Assembly (NCBI GenBank): GCA_913020095.1 | Contig: CAJWAH010000091.1 | Location: 1-6,066 of the forward strand | DNA from: an uncultured Synechococcus sp. | GTDB lineage: Bacteria > Cyanobacteriota > Cyanobacteriia > PCC-6307 > Cyanobiaceae | Direction: 5' to 3' | DNA length: 6,066 nt | Part shown: piece after piece, positions 5,698-6,066 of the stretch | Numbering within the stretch: the stretch's first letter is position 1 | How the letters are laid out: the number at the start of each line of letters is the position of its first letter | Made by a program: the position numbers and the translations under genes | Notes under the pieces: model-generated | What the model saw: only the letters and a program-made list of their open reading frames with translations | The model's database searches: none | What the model was told of the DNA's origin: nothing

Positions 5698-6066
5698 TGG
5701 ACAAGCAGCGCAGCACCACCATTACCCGCGCCCTGATCCAGTGGCGAGACGGACTGCAGCTCAGCCGCCGCGAGCAATCGGTGCTGGGACCCGAGCTTCA
5801 AGGCCTCGACCGGCAGCTGCAGCGCTTGCAACAACGGCAGCTGCGTCTGGCCGTGTTCGGCCGCGTTGGGGTGGGCAAAAGCAGCTTGATCAACGCCTTG
5901 ATTGGCGATGAAGCCCTTGCCACCGATGTGGCCCATGGCAGCACCCGACGCCAGCAAACCGTGGATTGGCACCGCCAATGGGGTGATGACGGCCAGCTGC
6001 AACTGGTGGATACCCCCGGCATTGATGAGATCGCGGCTCCGGCCAGGGAGCGCCTGGCACGGCGGG
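5697..6066 (+). CDS. Era-like GTPase, N-terminal part (runs off the window)
   Basis: The first 123 residues of a small GTP-binding protein are visible; the rest lies beyond the right edge. Residues 20-50 form a Gln/Leu/Arg-rich segment that should be an amphipathic or coiled-coil helix. The G domain then begins: beta strand LRLAVFG, P-loop (G1) GRVGVGKS at 55-62 with K61, a likely G2 threonine at T83 (HGSTRR), and G3 DTPG at 105-108. The G4 NKxD motif would lie downstream. The order fits TRAFAC-class Era/HSR1-like GTPases, and cyanobacteria carry several of these with a C-terminal DUF697 membrane domain, but the diagnostic C-terminus is not visible. The ATG at 5697-5699 overlaps the TGA of the upstream CNNM-like gene by one base, so the two are almost certainly in one operon and translated in a coupled way. 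Cellular role and partner are unknown. Confidence 0.85.
   Translation, partial: MDKQRSTTITRALIQWRDGLQLSRREQSVLGPELQGLDRQLQRLQQRQLRLAVFGRVGVGKSSLINALIGDEALATDVAHGSTRRQQTVDWHRQWGDDGQLQLVDTPGIDEIAAPARERLARR

Noticed and set aside
1..6066. Mobile element, CRISPR array, tRNA/rRNA, toxin-antitoxin or defence system.
   Set aside because: No transposase, direct-repeat array, terminal inverted repeats, cloverleaf or defence domain was seen; every large open stretch is accounted for by ordinary chromosomal genes.

Overview
The window looks like chromosomal DNA from a picocyanobacterium of the marine Synechococcus/Cyanobium group. Evidence: the F1 ATP synthase genes atpB and atpC stand together without the alpha/delta genes, which is the cyanobacterial and plastid arrangement. 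They are followed by a PSRP-3/Ycf65 gene, which is essentially limited to cyanobacteria and plastids. Other support is a TIGR01548-type HAD hydrolase, GC-rich codon choice and very tight packing. Species cannot be settled from the sequence alone.

Layout. Positions 1-696 (+) hold the 3' end of atpB and all of atpC. Positions 697-835 hold two face-to-face intrinsic terminators whose T-tracts share an 11-nt inverted repeat. Positions 836-1312 (-) encode the ribosomal protein PSRP-3, divergent from a HAD-family phosphatase-like gene at 1396-2145 (+). A 34-nt gap containing a perfect 18-bp palindrome leads to a ChaA-type cation/proton antiporter at 2180-3319 (+). This converges, with only 2 nt between stop codons, on pepP (Xaa-Pro aminopeptidase) at 3322-4632 (-). 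Divergent from pepP is a DUF21/CBS (CNNM/CorC-like) membrane protein at about 4699-5697 (+). Its stop overlaps by one base the ATG of an Era-like GTPase that runs off the right edge.

Functionally this is mostly housekeeping: energy coupling (ATP synthase), translation (PSRP-3), cation homeostasis (ChaA-like and CNNM-like proteins), peptide turnover (PepP), and two enzymes without known substrate (the HAD protein and the GTPase). I see no mobile element, CRISPR array, tRNA or rRNA, and no convincing undescribed multi-gene system. The points most worth a second look are regulatory: the symmetrical double terminator, the palindrome in front of the antiporter start, the convergent gene pair without a terminator, the CNNM-GTPase coupling, and the predominance of non-ATG starts (5 of 7 visible).
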